Assembly (NCBI GenBank): GCA_019636535.1
Contig: JAHBXK010000006.1
Location: 62,001-126,000 of the forward strand
Length of the DNA: 64,000 nucleotides
From: Phycisphaeraceae bacterium
GTDB taxonomy: Bacteria; Planctomycetota; Phycisphaerae; Phycisphaerales; UBA1924
Reading direction: 5' to 3'
Of the stretch, positions 17,631 to 26,037 are shown piece after piece. The position numbers and the translations under genes were made by a program. The notes under the pieces were generated by a model. It searched no databases, had not been told where the DNA came from, and saw only the letters and a list, made by a program, of their open reading frames with translations. Positions within the stretch are counted from its first letter, which is position 1. Each line of letters opens with the position of its first letter.

Positions 17631-18620
17631 TCACCAGTTCTGGCCTCTGTGCGTGAGCCAGCCGCCGTAGACCTCGCCCTCGAGTTCGTGGTACCTGAGC
17701 GCCGTCCAGCCGGTCGGGAAGAGTTCGACGGTGCCGAGAAACATGCCGTCTCGCCGGCCCTTGTCGGCGAAGACGCGGGCCGATCCGTCGGCGAACGCGA
17801 TCTGGCCGTAGAAGCGGCTGTGGTTCACCTGCGCGGTCTGCACGCGTGAACTCTTGCCGTGCGCCGGTCCGAAGTCCTCGTAGTTCTGCCGGCCGTACAC
17901 GATCTCGCCGGTCGGGGCCCGTGACGAAGCGCCCGGGCCGTCGCCGAGCGCCTTGGCGCCGGGCACACGCTCGCCGTTGAGCAGCACGGCATCGTCGGCG
18001 TTGCCGACAAGGATGGTCGCGTCGCCCATCAGCGGCACCTTGCTCAGGGGCGCAAGGTCGAGCCCGCTGTCGCGGAGCGGGCCTTTGTTGGTGTTCTTGT
18101 TCTTGAAGTCACCGCCCGGGGCCGTGGTCTTCTTGTCGGTGTGGGCCATGTACCACGCCTGGCAGTAGTTGGTGTTGAAGCCACGCTTGACGAGCTCGTC
18201 GAGTTCCGACTGCGACCAAGCCCGCCACCCGTTGCTCCGGTTGACGCGGTTGATGCTCAGGTTCTGGCTCGACCGTGCGGGGCTCGAGGGGCAGAGCATG
18301 TCGCCGGGCTTGCCGAAACCGCCGTTGACGAAATCGGCGACCCACCCGGCCTGATCGAGCGTCCCCCACGAGGCGTTCGAGTTGTTGTCCCACGTGCCGG
18401 AGGAGTAGTAGCCGCGGTTTTCGTTGGCGTAGGAGAGGGCGCCCACGGCAACCTGCCGGAGGTTGGACAGGCAGACCGACTGCCGGCCCGACTCGCGCGC
18501 TGAGCCCACCGCCGGCAGAAGCAGACCGACGAGCAGCGAGACGATGGCGATGACCACCAGCAACTCGATCAGCGTGAAGGCGGAGCGCGCAGCACAGGCG
18601 GGATGGACGTGCGTTTCCAT
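17631..18620 (-). CDS. Pseudopilin-like protein with H-x-DG motif (DUF1559 type)
   Basis: 329 residues from the ATG at 18620; an in-frame TTG at 18629 is possible. The prepilin leader is [20 protein letters not shown], with the +5 Glu. After the helix comes the conserved [27 protein letters not shown] segment of this planctomycete family, and near the C-terminus [19 protein letters not shown], the family's H-x9-10-DG motif. This is a second paralogue beside 3935-4720, and neither lies near pilus assembly genes. Such proteins are numerous in planctomycetes and are thought to be exported and processed by prepilin peptidase; their job is not established. Confidence 0.88.
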   Translation of the reverse strand: METHVHPACAARSAFTLIELLVVIAIVSLLVGLLLPAVGSARESGRQSVCLSNLRQVAVGALSYANENRGYYSSGTWDNNSNASWGTLDQAGWVADFVNGGFGKPGDMLCPSSPARSSQNLSINRVNRSNGWRAWSQSELDELVKRGFNTNYCQAWYMAHTDKKTTAPGGDFKNKNTNKGPLRDSGLDLAPLSKVPLMGDATILVGNADDAVLLNGERVPGAKALGDGPGASSRAPTGEIVYGRQNYEDFGPAHGKSSRVQTAQVNHSRFYGQIAFADGSARVFADKGRRDGMFLGTVELFPTGWTALRYHELEGEVYGGWLTHRGQNW

Positions 18621-18862
18621 GCGGTCCAAGTCTTGCGGGATCCCCCGGCGGGGTGTGTGAAGGTCCGATCAAGACTGTGTAAAGGATGCGCGAAGCGGCC
18701 TTCGACTGTCCGAGTTTGCCGCCGGCACGCGAGCTGTCGGAGCGATCAAAAATCCTCGTGCTGCACGAATTTGCATCGGTTGCTCGCCCCTCGCCCCGGT
18801 TGGAGCGCTCCGACGGGCTCGCACCTACGATCGGACCTCGCTCTCTCCCTTGCGTTGCCTTC

Positions 18863-20851
18863 ATGACCGACCCCGGCACAGCCCCGATCGACCCCCCCGG
18901 TGCGCCCACGGATGTGCAGTCCGAGGCCGATGCACGCGTGGCCGAAATGCTTGAGGCCCGGCTTGAGATGGGCGCGCAGGCCCGATCGGCCCAAGCCGAG
19001 TCCGCCGGCCACGGGCATCTGCTCCACCATCACCCGCACAGGGCGGAAGTGGGGGCGGATCGGGGGGGAGAACGGGCGGGCACGCACGTTTCGGATCGCT
19101 TGATCGGCGGTGGTCCGGCGTCGCTGCGCGACTTCATCACCGATGGGTCGGTCTCGGCCCTGTGCGACGAACTGACGAGGCTGTCGGGCGTGCCGGTCTG
19201 GCTGCGCGACCAGTCGGGCGAGGCGATCATTCCCGAGTGGTCGGACCCCGATTCGCCCGGCGGGGTGGGCCATCCGTGGTCGGTGGTGAGCGAGCCGGAG
19301 GCCCGGGCGCGGGCGTTCGGCCTGGCGGGGATCCAGGACACCGGCACGGCGGACCTGCTCCCGGTTCCGCTGCGGATCCGCGCGGGGCTGCTCGGCGCGA
19401 TCGTGGCCGCGTTCCCGAAGAGCACGGGGATCGTGCCGCCCCGGCTGGTGACGCTCAAGCGGGCGCTGGCGCTCCTGTCGTCGTCGGTGGCCGACGTCTG
19501 CGAAGCGCAGTCGCAACTGGCCAAGCGCGTGCAGGAACTCGACGCGCTGTTCCGGCTCAGTTCGCTGCTCTCGGGCGCGGCCGAGCCGGACGAACTCCTG
19601 CAGGTGGCGCTGGACCTTGCGATCGAGGTGCTGCGCGTCGACGCGGGTTCGATCGTCATTCTCGGTGAGGAGTCCGAGGGCGAGGGCGCGCTGACGGTCA
19701 GGGCGTCGCGCGGGCTGACCGACGCGTGGCTGTCGCTGCCCGCGCCGCTGTCGCACGGCGGGAAGTTGCGCGAGATGGCGCTCCGCGGCGACGTCGTGTC
19801 GATCGAGAACCTCGTGACCGACGAGCGCATCGCCGACCACGGCCGCGTGAAGCGCGAGGGGCTGGCGAGCCTGCTCTCGACGGGGCTGCTCGACCAGGGG
19901 CGGCCGATCGGCCTGATCCGGCTCTACACGCGTTCGCCGCGGGTCTTCACCACCGCCGAGGGAGAACTGCTCCGCGCGATCGCCGATCACTCGGCCTCAG
20001 CGCTGACGACCGCCAGACTGCGGAAACTCCGCTCGCAGGACGAGCGGCTGAACCATCAGGTCCGCGTCGCGGCGAGCGTGCAACGCCGCATGCTGCCGCG
20101 GAGCGTGCCGAGCGTCGCCCCGTTCGACGTCGCAGCGCACTACGCCCCGACGCTGGAACTGGGCGGCGACTTCTACGACTTCATGGAACTCGGCGGGCAC
20201 CTGGGGCTGCTGATCGGCGACGTGGCGGGCAAGGGCGTGCCGGCGGCGCTGCTGATGGCCAGCGTGCGCGCGAGCCTGCGGGCCTACGCGCAGGAGATGT
20301 ACCACATCGACCAGGTGCTCGAGCGCGTGAACGCGGCGCTGGTGCGCGACACCCTCGACCACGAGTTCGCCACGGTCTGGTACGGCGTGGCCGATCCGCA
20401 CTCGCTCAGGCTGACGTATTGCAGCGCCGGGCACGACTGGCCGCTGCACATCCGCCCGCCCGCGCAGGGGCCGGTCACCGACGCCGACGTGCGCCGCCTC
20501 ACCGCCGACGGAATGGCGCTGGGGATCGACCCCGCGCAGAAGTACCCCAAGGGCACCGTTCAACTCCGCGCGGGCGACGTGGTGGTGGCCTACACCGACG
20601 GTCTGCACGATGCGCTCAACCCCGACGGCAAACGCTTCGGCGGCACGCGTCTGCGGCGGTCGGTCGTCGAACTGCTGAAACAGGAGCCGAGCGCCGGGCC
20701 GAGCCGCATCATCGACCACGTGCTCGCGGCGGTCCGGCAGCACGCGGGGCTGGCCGGCCGCAACGATGACATCACGGTGATCGCGCTGCGCGTGACCGAT
20801 GCGCCCGTGCCGCCGCAGCCGCTGAGCGCGGCCGGGGCCTCGGCGATCTGA
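18863..20851 (+). CDS. SpoIIE/RsbU-type PP2C phosphatase with sensory domains
   Basis: 662 residues. The ATG at 18863 is chosen because upstream codons are poorly coding and the pseudopilin gene is divergent. Domains: a His/Ala-rich N-terminus; a PocR-like sensor region (LRDFITDGSVSALCDELTRLSGVPVWLRDQSGE, about 90-220); a GAF domain (LDALFRLSSLLSGAAEPDELL, about 235-390); then a PP2C SpoIIE domain (about 405-640) with LGGDFYDF, LLIGDVAGKGVPAALLMA, AGHDWPLHI, VVAYTDGLHDALNPDG and GRNDDITVIAL, which together supply the metal-binding Asp residues. In known systems these phosphatases act on anti-anti-sigma factors. No STAS or kinase partner is adjacent, so the target is unknown. Confidence 0.9.
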   Translation: MTDPGTAPIDPPGAPTDVQSEADARVAEMLEARLEMGAQARSAQAESAGHGHLLHHHPHRAEVGADRGGERAGTHVSDRLIGGGPASLRDFITDGSVSALCDELTRLSGVPVWLRDQSGEAIIPEWSDPDSPGGVGHPWSVVSEPEARARAFGLAGIQDTGTADLLPVPLRIRAGLLGAIVAAFPKSTGIVPPRLVTLKRALALLSSSVADVCEAQSQLAKRVQELDALFRLSSLLSGAAEPDELLQVALDLAIEVLRVDAGSIVILGEESEGEGALTVRASRGLTDAWLSLPAPLSHGGKLREMALRGDVVSIENLVTDERIADHGRVKREGLASLLSTGLLDQGRPIGLIRLYTRSPRVFTTAEGELLRAIADHSASALTTARLRKLRSQDERLNHQVRVAASVQRRMLPRSVPSVAPFDVAAHYAPTLELGGDFYDFMELGGHLGLLIGDVAGKGVPAALLMASVRASLRAYAQEMYHIDQVLERVNAALVRDTLDHEFATVWYGVADPHSLRLTYCSAGHDWPLHIRPPAQGPVTDADVRRLTADGMALGIDPAQKYPKGTVQLRAGDVVVAYTDGLHDALNPDGKRFGGTRLRRSVVELLKQEPSAGPSRIIDHVLAAVRQHAGLAGRNDDITVIALRVTDAPVPPQPLSAAGASAI

Positions 20852-20890
20852 GCGTTCCGATCCGTGCGGGCGTCCGACGCGCAACGGGCT

Positions 20891-21241
20891 TCACGCCGCC
20901 GGGGGCAGGCGGTCGTCGTCGTTGAGATTCGGGAACTTCAGCGACGAGCCGGTTTCGCGCTTGAGTTTGGAGACGCGCTTCTGCATCGCGTCGAGCGTGC
21001 GGTCGATGTCGCGGACCAGGTCGGCGTGCGACAGGACCTCCGGGTTCGCCGGCTCACCGTCGAAGCGCGGGTTGAAGTCGTGGCCGCGCGAGGCTCGCCT
21101 GTTGACACGCCCGGCGACCAGCGATCGCGTGCGCACGCCCTCGGCGGGGAAGGGGAGCACGTCGCGCGGGGAGCGTGCATCGCCTTCGCCGTGCTTGTCG
21201 CTGCCGTTGGTCCCGCGGTGCAGTTTGAGTTTGGGCGCCAT
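20891..21241 (-). CDS. Small hypothetical protein with predicted coiled coil
   Basis: 116 residues from an ATG at 21241 with GGAGGGG about four bases upstream. Not recognised. It is strongly basic in the first half (PKLKLHRGTNGSDKHGEGDAR, SLVAGRVNRRASRGHDFNPR) and has a heptad-like helix near the C-terminus (DLVRDIDRTLDAMQKRVSKLK). No signal peptide or membrane segment. It lies between the phosphatase gene (convergent) and plsY (same strand, 288 bases further upstream). Codon use matches its neighbours and the ribosome-binding site is good, so it is probably real. Confidence 0.65.
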   Translation of the reverse strand: MAPKLKLHRGTNGSDKHGEGDARSPRDVLPFPAEGVRTRSLVAGRVNRRASRGHDFNPRFDGEPANPEVLSHADLVRDIDRTLDAMQKRVSKLKRETGSSLKFPNLNDDDRLPPAA

Positions 21242-21529
21242 GGTCCCCTCCGTCCGAATCCCGGTCGGCCCGGCGTGTCCGGGCGACGCGGCCCAGCGCA
21301 CTGAGGTCGATCGGTGAAGATGGAGAAGACATCGAGCCGAGTCGGTTCCGGAGTGAGCGGGCGCATCCGTGATTTGAGCGGGTCGGTCGTGCAACCGTCA
21401 GGGCTTGACCACGACGGGCGAGATGTTCCTGCTGTGCCGGTCGTGGCGCTTGCATCCGCTCTCGCCGCCACGAGCACTGATCGGACGTGCGTCGGCGGGC
21501 GATGGGGCGGCGTTGGGGATCGGATCGGT

Positions 21530-22216
21530 TCAGCGTCGAGCGCCGATGCGGTTCTCGGTCCCGGCCAGCGTGCGGGCGATGTTCGCCCGGTGCTTGATGA
21601 TGACGACCAGCGCCAGCGGGATAGTGACGGCCAGGTAGGGCCAGAGCGCTGGGCTCGCGTGCCCGTGCGCATCGCCTGCGACCATCGCACGCCACGACGC
21701 GGGCACCCACCGCTGCGCCAGCACGATCAGCGGCAGGGCGATCGCCGCGAAGCACGACGAGATGCCGACCATGCGCGTCAGTTTCGCGCTCACGATCCAG
21801 ACGGCCAGGGCGCCGACCGCGGCGATCGAGAGCACGGGGAAGACGCCGAGCATGGCGCCCAGGCCGGTCGCCACGCCCTTGCCGCCCTTGAAGCGCAGCC
21901 AGATCGGGAACAGGTGGCCCGCGATCGCCGACACGGGCGCAGCAAGCCAGACGAGCACGCGGCCCGGCTCGGCGGCGGGGTTGTTGATCACGCCGAGCCA
22001 TGCCCCCGCGATGAGCGCTGGGGCCAGGCCCTTGAGCACGTCGAGCACGAAGCACGTCAGCCCGAGTCTCCACCCAAGCACGCGCCAGACGTTGGTGGCC
22101 CCGATGTTCCCAGAGCCGTGGGCGCGGATGTCGACGCCGCGAATCCTCGCCAGCAGCAGGCCGAACGGGACCGAACCGGCCAGGTACGAGAGCGCGATGA
22201 TCGCGGCGAGTTCCAC
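21530..22216 (-). CDS. plsY: Acyl-phosphate glycerol-3-phosphate acyltransferase
   Basis: Integral membrane enzyme that makes lysophosphatidic acid from acyl-phosphate (supplied by PlsX) and glycerol-3-phosphate, the first step of bacterial phospholipid synthesis. 228 residues with about six hydrophobic segments. The three signature motifs are present: HGSGNIGATNVWRVLG (about 34-48), GHLFPIWLRFKGGKGVAT (about 100-117) and KHRANIARTLAGTENR near the C-terminus. The start is a GTG at 22216 with only a weak GG upstream. The tRNA-Ala gene lies upstream on the same strand, ended by its own terminator. Confidence 0.96.
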   Translation of the reverse strand: MELAAIIALSYLAGSVPFGLLLARIRGVDIRAHGSGNIGATNVWRVLGWRLGLTCFVLDVLKGLAPALIAGAWLGVINNPAAEPGRVLVWLAAPVSAIAGHLFPIWLRFKGGKGVATGLGAMLGVFPVLSIAAVGALAVWIVSAKLTRMVGISSCFAAIALPLIVLAQRWVPASWRAMVAGDAHGHASPALWPYLAVTIPLALVVIIKHRANIARTLAGTENRIGARR

Positions 22217-22299
22217 GGGCCTGAGCGTAGGGACAGGGCTCTCTGGCGAGCCTGCGCACCGCGGCTCGGCGATGGCTCGGCGGTGCGCTCAAAAACCAA

Positions 22300-22330
22300 C
22301 AAGCCCCGGACTCTTCGTGTCCGGGGCTTG
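22300..22330 (-). terminator. Intrinsic terminator after tRNA-Ala
   Basis: Perfect 12-bp stem (22300-22311 with 22319-22330), 7-base loop, followed on the minus strand by TTGGTTTTT. It lies 12 bases beyond the tRNA 3' end. Confidence 0.9.
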
Positions 22331-22341
22331 GGAACGGGAAG

Positions 22342-22416
22342 TGGAGGCGATGAGACTCGAACTCACGACCTCTTCCATGCCATGGAAGCGCTCTACCAAA
22401 ACTGAGCTACGCCCCC
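22342..22416 (-). tRNA. tRNA-Ala (anticodon GGC)
   Basis: The minus strand folds as a full cloverleaf. Acceptor GGGGGCG pairs with CGCCTCC (one G-U); D arm GCTC/GAGC; anticodon stem CTTCC/GGAAG with loop ATGGCAT, giving anticodon GGC; T arm GTGAG-TTCGAGT-CTCAT; discriminator A. The 3' CCA is not encoded. It reads the GCC codon, which should be very common in this GC-rich genome. Confidence 0.96.
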
Positions 22417-22502
22417 GTTCGATGGCTTGTTGTTTCGTGCGGCTGGCGGCCAGCCGCGGCTATGCGGTTGTGAGGGCAAGTCTAGATCGGCCGGATCGAG
22501 CG

Positions 22503-23675
22503 TCAAACCCACCCGTCCCCAGTGACTTCCCGCACCGCCTCCACCACGGTTTCCAGCCCGATCCGGTCGATCCGGCACCGTTCCGGGTGATCGTCGGCAA
22601 CTTCATCGGGCGGCAGCGACGGATCGGCCACCACGGTGCGGTACCGCTTGTCCGAGCCGGGGAGCGTGGTCCATCGCGGGTCGGTCGGGCCGAACAGGGC
22701 GACGGTGGGGACGCCGAACGCCGCGGCGATGTGGCGCGGGCCGGTGTCGTTGGTCACCATGAGCGAAGCGCCCCGGACGATGCCCTTGAGCGCTCCGAGC
22801 GTCAGCCCGAAGCGCGTCAGGGCGCGGGCGGGCGGGCCGGTGTCGATCCCGTCCGCGATCGACTCGACCAGTTCGCGCTCGTTGGGAGAGCCGCTGACCA
22901 GGACGCGCAGGCCCCTGTCGCGCGCCAGCACGCGGCCGAGTTCGATGAACCGCTCCGCCGGCCAGCGCTTGGCGGGGTTGTTCGCGCCCGGGTTCAGCAC
23001 GGCGTAGCGAGCGCTCGCGTCCACGCCCGCTTCGTTCAAGACGCGCGCGGCCTGCTCTTCCTGCTCCGGGCTCACGCCCAGTTCCAGCCTCGGCGAGGGC
23101 TCACCCGGCAAGGGGGATTCGCACGCATCCGCGTCAACGGCCGCGCTCAGAAGCACGCGTGCCGCGCACAGGTAGTAGTCGACCGCGCTCACGGGCGCGA
23201 AGTGCCTCGACGAGAGCAGCCCGCTCAGCACTCCGGGCTTGGCCCCGGACGGTGGCGCGGCGGCGGCGGGCCGCATGCGCGGCCGGATCGTCCGCGTCAG
23301 CAGCAAGCCCCTTCCGTCGCGGTCGTAGCCGATGCGCTCGGGGATGAAGGCCAGCCGCGTGATCAGCGCGGTGGAGAACGAGTTGGTGAGCAGCAGGGCC
23401 GACTCGTACCGCTGCGGGCGGAGTTTGGCCGCCACGAGTTTCGGGCCCATCACGCCCCGGGCGCGGTCGACGTGGTATTGGTCGATCAGGTCCGAGCCCG
23501 CGAGCAGTTCGTCCAGGCCGGGGCGCATCAGGCCGCCGATCAGGCTGCCGGTCAGATGCGAGCGCAGCAGCCGGAGCGCCGGCGTGGCCATGACCACGTC
23601 GCCCACCCAACTCGGCAGCACCACGAGCAGTCGCAGCGGCTTGCGTTCCACGGGCAAGGGTACGGGGCGGGCCAC
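22503..23675 (-). CDS. waaF: ADP-heptose:LPS heptosyltransferase II-like (GT9 family)
   Basis: Predicted to add L,D-heptose to the inner core of lipopolysaccharide; peripheral to the inner membrane. 390 residues, slightly longer than typical WaaF (about 350). N-terminal motif LLVVLPSWVGDVVMATPAL (about 16-34); C-terminal nucleotide-sugar half with NPGANNPAKRWPAERF and TNDTGPRHIAAAFGVPTVALFGPTD, the GT9 signature. The start is a GTG at 23675 just inside a spacer shared with the divergent pdxH; a palindromic repeat (23690-23738) lies immediately upstream. Fits with lpxC and lpxD. Heptose specificity is inferred from family; WaaC or another GT9 enzyme is possible. Confidence 0.85.
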   Translation of the reverse strand: MARPVPLPVERKPLRLLVVLPSWVGDVVMATPALRLLRSHLTGSLIGGLMRPGLDELLAGSDLIDQYHVDRARGVMGPKLVAAKLRPQRYESALLLTNSFSTALITRLAFIPERIGYDRDGRGLLLTRTIRPRMRPAAAAPPSGAKPGVLSGLLSSRHFAPVSAVDYYLCAARVLLSAAVDADACESPLPGEPSPRLELGVSPEQEEQAARVLNEAGVDASARYAVLNPGANNPAKRWPAERFIELGRVLARDRGLRVLVSGSPNERELVESIADGIDTGPPARALTRFGLTLGALKGIVRGASLMVTNDTGPRHIAAAFGVPTVALFGPTDPRWTTLPGSDKRYRTVVADPSLPPDEVADDHPERCRIDRIGLETVVEAVREVTGDGWV

Positions 23676-23689
23676 GGCCGCGGGCGATC

Positions 23690-23738
23690 GACGAATAGAC
23701 GTTCAAGGCCCGAGGTCGGGCTTGAACGTCTGTTCGTC
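23690..23738. repeat. Long palindromic repeat, copy 1
   Basis: Arms 23690-23713 and 23716-23738 are inverted copies with one bulged G and one G-T mismatch. The arm consensus shared with copy 2 is GCGAATAGACGYTCAAGCCC. It sits between the divergent heptosyltransferase gene and pdxH, so it cannot be an ordinary terminator of either. Confidence 0.8.
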
Positions 23739-23809
23739 CCGCGCGGCCGCGCATCGGGACGCACGCACCGCACATCGGGCAACGCCTGAACCGCGAACTA
23801 CCATGCCGC

Positions 23810-24565
23810 ATGGCCGGGCTGGAAGTCACGGACAACTTCGATCAGAGCGAAGCGCCCGGTATCGATCAGCATCTGCCCGAGCCGCTCCCGCCCGATCCCT
23901 TCCCGCTGTTCGTCCGCTGGTTCGAGGAGGCCCGCTGCGGGCTCGCGGGGCGCGTGCTCCCCAACCCCAACGCCTTCAGCCTCGCGACGGTCGATCCGTC
24001 GGACGGCGGGCACGGCCGCGCTCGCATCAGCAACCGCATCGTGCTCTGCAAGGGCATCGACGCCGAGGGCGGCTCGATCGTCTTTCACACCAACTACCGG
24101 GGCCGCAAGGGCCGGGCGCTCCTGGCCAACCCCGGCTGCGCGGCAACGTTCCACTGGGACCCGCTGGACCGGCAGGTCCGCATGGAGGGGGTGGCCCACA
24201 AGACCACCGACGCCGAGAGCGACGCGTACTTCACCACGCGCCCCTGGATCAGCCGCGTCGGGGCGTGGACGAGCGACCAGAGCGAACCGATCGAGTCGCG
24301 CGCAGCGCTGGAGCGCAAGGTGCGGGAGGTCTTCCGCAGGTTCGGACTCGACGCGGACAACCCGCCCGAGCCCGATGCGCAACTCGACATCCCCCGCCCG
24401 CCGCACTGGGGGGGCTTCCGCATCGTCGTCGACCGCGTGGAACTCTGGGTCGGGGCCAGGGGCCGCCTGCACGACCGGGCCGAATGGGTGCGAACGGTGC
24501 GGGCCAGCGCGGACGGCATGCCGCGCGGTGAGGGGGCGTGGCGTTCGACACGGCTGCAACCCTGA
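23810..24565 (+). CDS. pdxH: Pyridoxamine 5'-phosphate oxidase
   Basis: FMN enzyme that oxidises pyridoxine or pyridoxamine 5'-phosphate to pyridoxal 5'-phosphate; cytosolic. 251 residues, slightly longer than E. coli PdxH (218), from an ATG at 23810. FMN-binding stretches ARISNRIVLCKGID and VFHTNYRGRKGRAL, then VRMEGVAHKTTDAESDAYF, and the C-terminal dimer/PLP motif PPHWGGFRIVVDRVELWVG followed by GRLHDRAEW. All are in the usual order. It stands alone; the next gene on the strand (HDOD protein) begins 187 bases on. Confidence 0.96.
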   Translation: MAGLEVTDNFDQSEAPGIDQHLPEPLPPDPFPLFVRWFEEARCGLAGRVLPNPNAFSLATVDPSDGGHGRARISNRIVLCKGIDAEGGSIVFHTNYRGRKGRALLANPGCAATFHWDPLDRQVRMEGVAHKTTDAESDAYFTTRPWISRVGAWTSDQSEPIESRAALERKVREVFRRFGLDADNPPEPDAQLDIPRPPHWGGFRIVVDRVELWVGARGRLHDRAEWVRTVRASADGMPRGEGAWRSTRLQP

Positions 24566-24577
24566 ACCAGTGCACAA

Positions 24578-24605
24578 GACCGATAACCAAAGGCCCGGAT
24601 CGGTC
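24578..24605 (+). terminator. Weak hairpin after pdxH
   Basis: A 7-bp inverted repeat (GACCGAT ... ATCGGTC, 14-base loop) starting 12 bases after the pdxH stop, followed by GTTTG. No proper U tract. Confidence 0.35.
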
Positions 24606-24752
24606 GTTTGCGGACTTGCCGCCGCTGCGCCCAAAGCCGCGTCTCCCGCCGGTCGATGCTGAGCGTGGGATGCGCAAGACCACGCGAATAAATCCGGGGT
24701 TCACCCTGCACGCCCGGCGGGGGGGCGCCGACGTTTGCGAAGGGGGCGAGCC

Positions 24753-25985
24753 GTGACGACGCGCGCCCAACTCAACGTCCACGACCTGCCGACGCTGCAC
24801 GAGCGGCTCGACCGGATGCTCGCCTCGTGCGGCGTCGAGACGCAGCCGAAGATCGCGCTGCGGCTGCTCGAACTGGCAGGCGACGACAACGCGCAGATCA
24901 AGGACTACGTCGAGGTCATCCGCAACGACTGGGCGATGACCGGGCGCATCCTGCGTCTGGCCAACTCGGCGTTCTACGCGCAGCGCACCGAGGTGACGCG
25001 GCTGGAGCGAGCGCTGGTCATCCTGGGGCTGGAGCGGACCAAGGCCGTGACGCTGGGGTTCTACATCAGCCGCTCGTTGCTCGGCTCGGCGTCGCGCGAA
25101 CTGGGGCGCAGGGTCTGGACGCAGAGCGTCTATCGCGCTGCGCTCGCGCAGGCGCTGGCCAAGGAGCACTGCCCGGCGCTCTCGTCCGAGGCGTACATCG
25201 TCGGGCTGATGCTCGACTGCGGTGTGGCGCTCATGCCCCGCCTGATCGGCGACATGGCCGAGAAGTACGTCGAACTCTTCGACAGCGTGCCCACGCCCGC
25301 CAAACTCTTCTCGACCGAGTTCGAGACCCTGCCCTTCACGCATGTCGACGTCGGTGAGGCGCTGATGCGACGGTGGCGCATGCCCGCGCTCCTGGCCCGG
25401 CCCGTGATGTGGCACCACACCCCGCCCAGCGTCGGCCGCACGCAGGACCCCGCGACGCTCCTGCACCGCGTGGCGTTCTACGCGGGCGCTGTGCAACTGG
25501 GCGAGCGTCCGCACGTCGAGGGCCACCAGTCGTCGCCCGCGCCCTCGACGGTCGGTCGGCTCTTCGAACTCGGCCCCGGCGGGCTCGACCGCGTCGTCAA
25601 GGCGGCGGCAAAGGAGTTCGCCGCCACCATCGGGCTCTACTGCGAGCCCGAGGAGACGCCGGGATCGCTCGACAACGCCGCCGACGCGGTGCAGTTGCAA
25701 CTGGTGGAGATGATGGACGAGCAGATGACGCGCACCACCCGCGTCGAGGAGCGTGGTGGGCCCGAGCGGCTGATCATCGACGGTCTGCACTTCGATCTCG
25801 AGCCGGGCAGGCCGGGCGAGGTCGTCACGTACATCTCCAGCCCCGGCGGCGAGCGGCTGATGAGTTTCGTCGTGCGGCCGCGCAACGAGTCGGCACACAC
25901 CATCCGCAGGCTGCTGGGGCTCGAAGAGACGCCCGACGAAGAGGTCGAGTCGCTGGTGAAGACGATGCGGTCGCTGGCGGCCTGA
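24753..25985 (+). CDS. HDOD-domain protein with extra C-terminal domain
   Basis: 410 residues from a GTG at 24753 that has AAGGGGG about seven bases upstream (the frame is open to 24735). An HDOD domain fills about 15-255: QPKIALRLLELAGDD, VIRNDWAMTGRILRLANSAFY, RLERALVILGLERTKAVTLG and YIVGLMLDCGVALMPRL. HDOD domains are HD-like folds usually without phosphohydrolase metal ligands; here the HD doublet is replaced (LDCG), as is normal. The last 120 residues carry a beta-rich segment (LHFDLEPGRPGEVVTYIS) that I cannot place. Probably a signalling adaptor. A second HDOD protein (46914-47801) has no such extension. Confidence 0.88.
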   Translation: MTTRAQLNVHDLPTLHERLDRMLASCGVETQPKIALRLLELAGDDNAQIKDYVEVIRNDWAMTGRILRLANSAFYAQRTEVTRLERALVILGLERTKAVTLGFYISRSLLGSASRELGRRVWTQSVYRAALAQALAKEHCPALSSEAYIVGLMLDCGVALMPRLIGDMAEKYVELFDSVPTPAKLFSTEFETLPFTHVDVGEALMRRWRMPALLARPVMWHHTPPSVGRTQDPATLLHRVAFYAGAVQLGERPHVEGHQSSPAPSTVGRLFELGPGGLDRVVKAAAKEFAATIGLYCEPEETPGSLDNAADAVQLQLVEMMDEQMTRTTRVEERGGPERLIIDGLHFDLEPGRPGEVVTYISSPGGERLMSFVVRPRNESAHTIRRLLGLEETPDEEVESLVKTMRSLAA

Positions 25986-26037
25986 GTCTGCCCGCGCCCG
26001 CGCCGGCGACGCTCCGGCCCGTCCCTAACCTTTGCCC

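Noticed and set aside
21314-22405. Plus-strand frames opposite plsY and the tRNA
   Set aside because: They cross a tRNA gene and its terminator and show no motif; plsY on the minus strand has all three family signatures.
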